Assembly (NCBI GenBank): GCA_000711775.1
Contig: ARYC01017893.1
Location: 1 to 64,000 of the forward strand
Length of the DNA stretch: 64,000 nt
DNA from: Oxytricha trifallax
Lineage: Eukaryota > Ciliophora > Spirotrichea > Sporadotrichida > Oxytrichidae
Reading direction: 5' to 3'
Shown here: positions 62,600 to 64,000 of the stretch, in pieces
How positions within the stretch are numbered: the stretch's first letter is position 1
How the letters are laid out: each line of letters begins with the position of its first letter
The notes under the pieces: model-generated
Seen by the model: the letters and a program-made list of their open reading frames with translations, nothing else
Told to the model about the DNA's origin: nothing
The model's database searches: none
Made by a program: the position numbers and the translations under genes

Positions 62600-64000
62600 A
62601 GCACATTAATGGTGATGAGCAAAACCTTCTTGAAGTCTAGTAATATCTTCCAAAGAAAGGAGTTGTGATTCAAACCCACATACAAGAACCCGTATCTCTG
62701 CATATTATTGGTGTCATTTAATTGATTTCTTCTAAAAATTAGTATGTGAGGATCCTAAAAATTATAATATCATTATGGGAATGCCCAAAGAATTTGCTTA
62801 GAGGTGCTTTATTTTTACTATTCACTCAAACAATACTTTTGTATCATGAGGCAACTTTCTAAACTTTATTTCTCTTATCCAGCTTACAATTTAGTCTATT
62901 GTTTGCTCCGCTCTATGGTTAGGCTTAATGATTATTTACTCAGCCATGTCTTTCATTTTACCTTTTATCTTATTCTAGTTTAAATATTTCTGTATTCTCT
63001 GCTTTGAATCTTTCTCTCTCTTACAGCTATAGTAATCATTTCTTGGCATATCGCATTCAGCAATAATTGCTGCTAGAGCCCATACATCCCACTTAATATC
63101 ACCATCTCTCCAGTCCTCCCTTTCTGGAAAGTATCCAGGAGTACCATAAACGTTGCCAAGTCCTGAAGCTTCAACTCTTTATGATCTATTGAAATCAATT
63201 ATTACTACTCTGAGAGTTGAAAAATCAAGCAATAATATTCTCTGGCTTCAAGTCTCTATGGACATACCCTAAAGTGTGCAGCTCTTCAATGCCTTTGCAA
63301 ACATTTGTAAGAATAAAGGGTAGCTACTTTGGAATCCTTTAATCTTATATGTAGACTCTTAAAGTCATTTATTATAGAGGGAGACGAAAAGCAACATGAT
63401 CTTGAGCAAGAAGAATTGCATCAAGCTTAATTATAAATCGGCACTGTCTATCACTTGCTTTAGTAAGAGCTTAGTACTCAACAACAAATTCCATTTGATA
63501 CTTGTCATCGTATTTAAAGTAGTTGAATGGATAAATCTTGTATGCAAACTGCGTATCAGTTATGACCTTTTTCTCAAACTTATCCTCAAGTATAAGATAA
63601 CTTTCCTGACATTTTTTTAAGGTCAATTACATTTAAAATTGGAAGCTTTAGTGCTTGTATCTTCAGAGTTATTTTAACTATCTCAGAAGCTGGAAGGTTT
63701 CTCACTGCTTTTATAAGCTTATTTTCTTTCTTTACTCTTTGTTCCAAGGATTCTAAAGGGTCTCTTGGCTTTCTTTTTTGAAGAAAGACCTCACCAGTCT
63801 CAGGATAGATGATTTAAAACTTCTTGCCATGTTGGTTTTATAGGTGAACTTTTAAATCCCTTGAATGGTTATATTGCTTATTGCAATAAGGCCAAAATAT
63901 TTTCCATCTATCTTATCATGCTTAAGATAGAGCTTTGGCTTGTTAGAATGCTACTCTAAGATATGACGCTTAAGAGCAGATTTATAAGTGAAGTTCTTCT
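62600..64000 (-). pseudogene. C2H2 finger plus protein kinase gene, copy 2, partial at right edge
   Basis: Minus strand from the edge: finger 1 end KNFTYKSALKRHILEQH, LKHDKIDGKYF, finger 2 WPYCNKQYNHSRDLKVHLQN with QH (the first Cys of the pair reads Trp), a basic linker (RKPRDPLESLEQRVKKENKL, VRNLPASEIVKITLKIQALK), then the kinase: VITDTQFAYKIYPFNYFKYD, EYQALTKASDRQCRFIIKLD, MTLRVYIQDQRIPKQLPFIL, CKGIEELHTLGYVHRDLKPE with NI, LRVVIIDFNRS, GNVYGTPGYFPEREDW and WDVWALAAIIAECDM. The catalytic loop is intact; the DFG triplet reads DFN. Gln positions such as RSQRVEASG use TAA. The tail to about 62600 is open with two TGA codons. At least two single-base shifts break the frame. The N-terminus is outside the window. 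Confidence 0.8.

Noticed and set aside
1-64000. Polinton-, retrovirus- or LTR-type elements
   Set aside because: I saw no integrase, capsid, protein-primed polymerase, reverse transcriptase motif or long terminal repeats that would support one.

Overview
The window is AT-rich nuclear DNA of a ciliate that reads TAA and TAG as glutamine and uses TGA as stop. This rests on recognisable proteins (two protein kinases, a SAS-4 C-terminal domain, a CFAP58-like coiled coil, an aldo-keto reductase) that stay open only if TAA and TAG are glutamine. Read with the standard code the window looks almost empty. Read with the ciliate code most of it carries gene sequence on one strand or the other. Codon use and the Q/N-rich proteins resemble Tetrahymena and its relatives, but the sequence alone does not fix the species. 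Most genes here are broken by frameshifts and in-frame TGA codons and are interrupted by palindromic elements, which suggests germline (micronuclear) DNA that is not maintained in a working nucleus. Sequencing error at A-runs could explain some single-base shifts.

Layout. 0-5.7 kb: a broken Q/N-rich gene (minus, running off the left edge), a broken gene (plus) split by a 260-bp palindromic MITE, and membrane-protein remains. 6-10 kb: two broken minus-strand genes. 10.8-19 kb: a Rab GTPase pseudogene, two apparently intact ORFs of unknown function (346 and 219 codons) and a short gene followed by an EMC10-like tail. 19-23.8 kb: a large broken plus-strand gene and a broken aldo-keto reductase. 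24-27.5 kb: a probably intact spliced minus-strand gene whose middle segment lies between inverted repeats, then a sharply GC-richer coding island. 28-33 kb: minus-strand gene fragments and a 1-kb foldback. 33-37.3 kb: a broken surface protein with cadherin-like and cysteine-rich repeats, holding an intact opposite-strand ORF of higher GC. 38.5-43 kb: a Tc1/mariner-type transposase remnant, then a C2H2 finger-kinase gene interrupted by two foldback elements. 43.6-48.2 kb: a second surface-type gene in two parts around a minus-strand gene, then a 240-bp TTTA tract. 48.2-58 kb: small fragments, a decayed SAS-4/CPAP-like gene, a second young foldback of the same size and plan, and a Q/N-rich gene. 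59.2-61.8 kb: a decayed CFAP58-like gene. 62.6-64 kb: a second C2H2 finger-kinase copy running off the right edge.

I see no operon or pathway. The most notable items are the foldback family (about 550 bp, near-identical long arms, each arm carrying its own GC-richer hairpin), the repeated C2H2 finger-kinase gene with an altered DFG motif, and the GC-rich coding islands. Where I call a gene unknown, coding status rests on long TGA-free frames with ciliate-like composition, not on homology.
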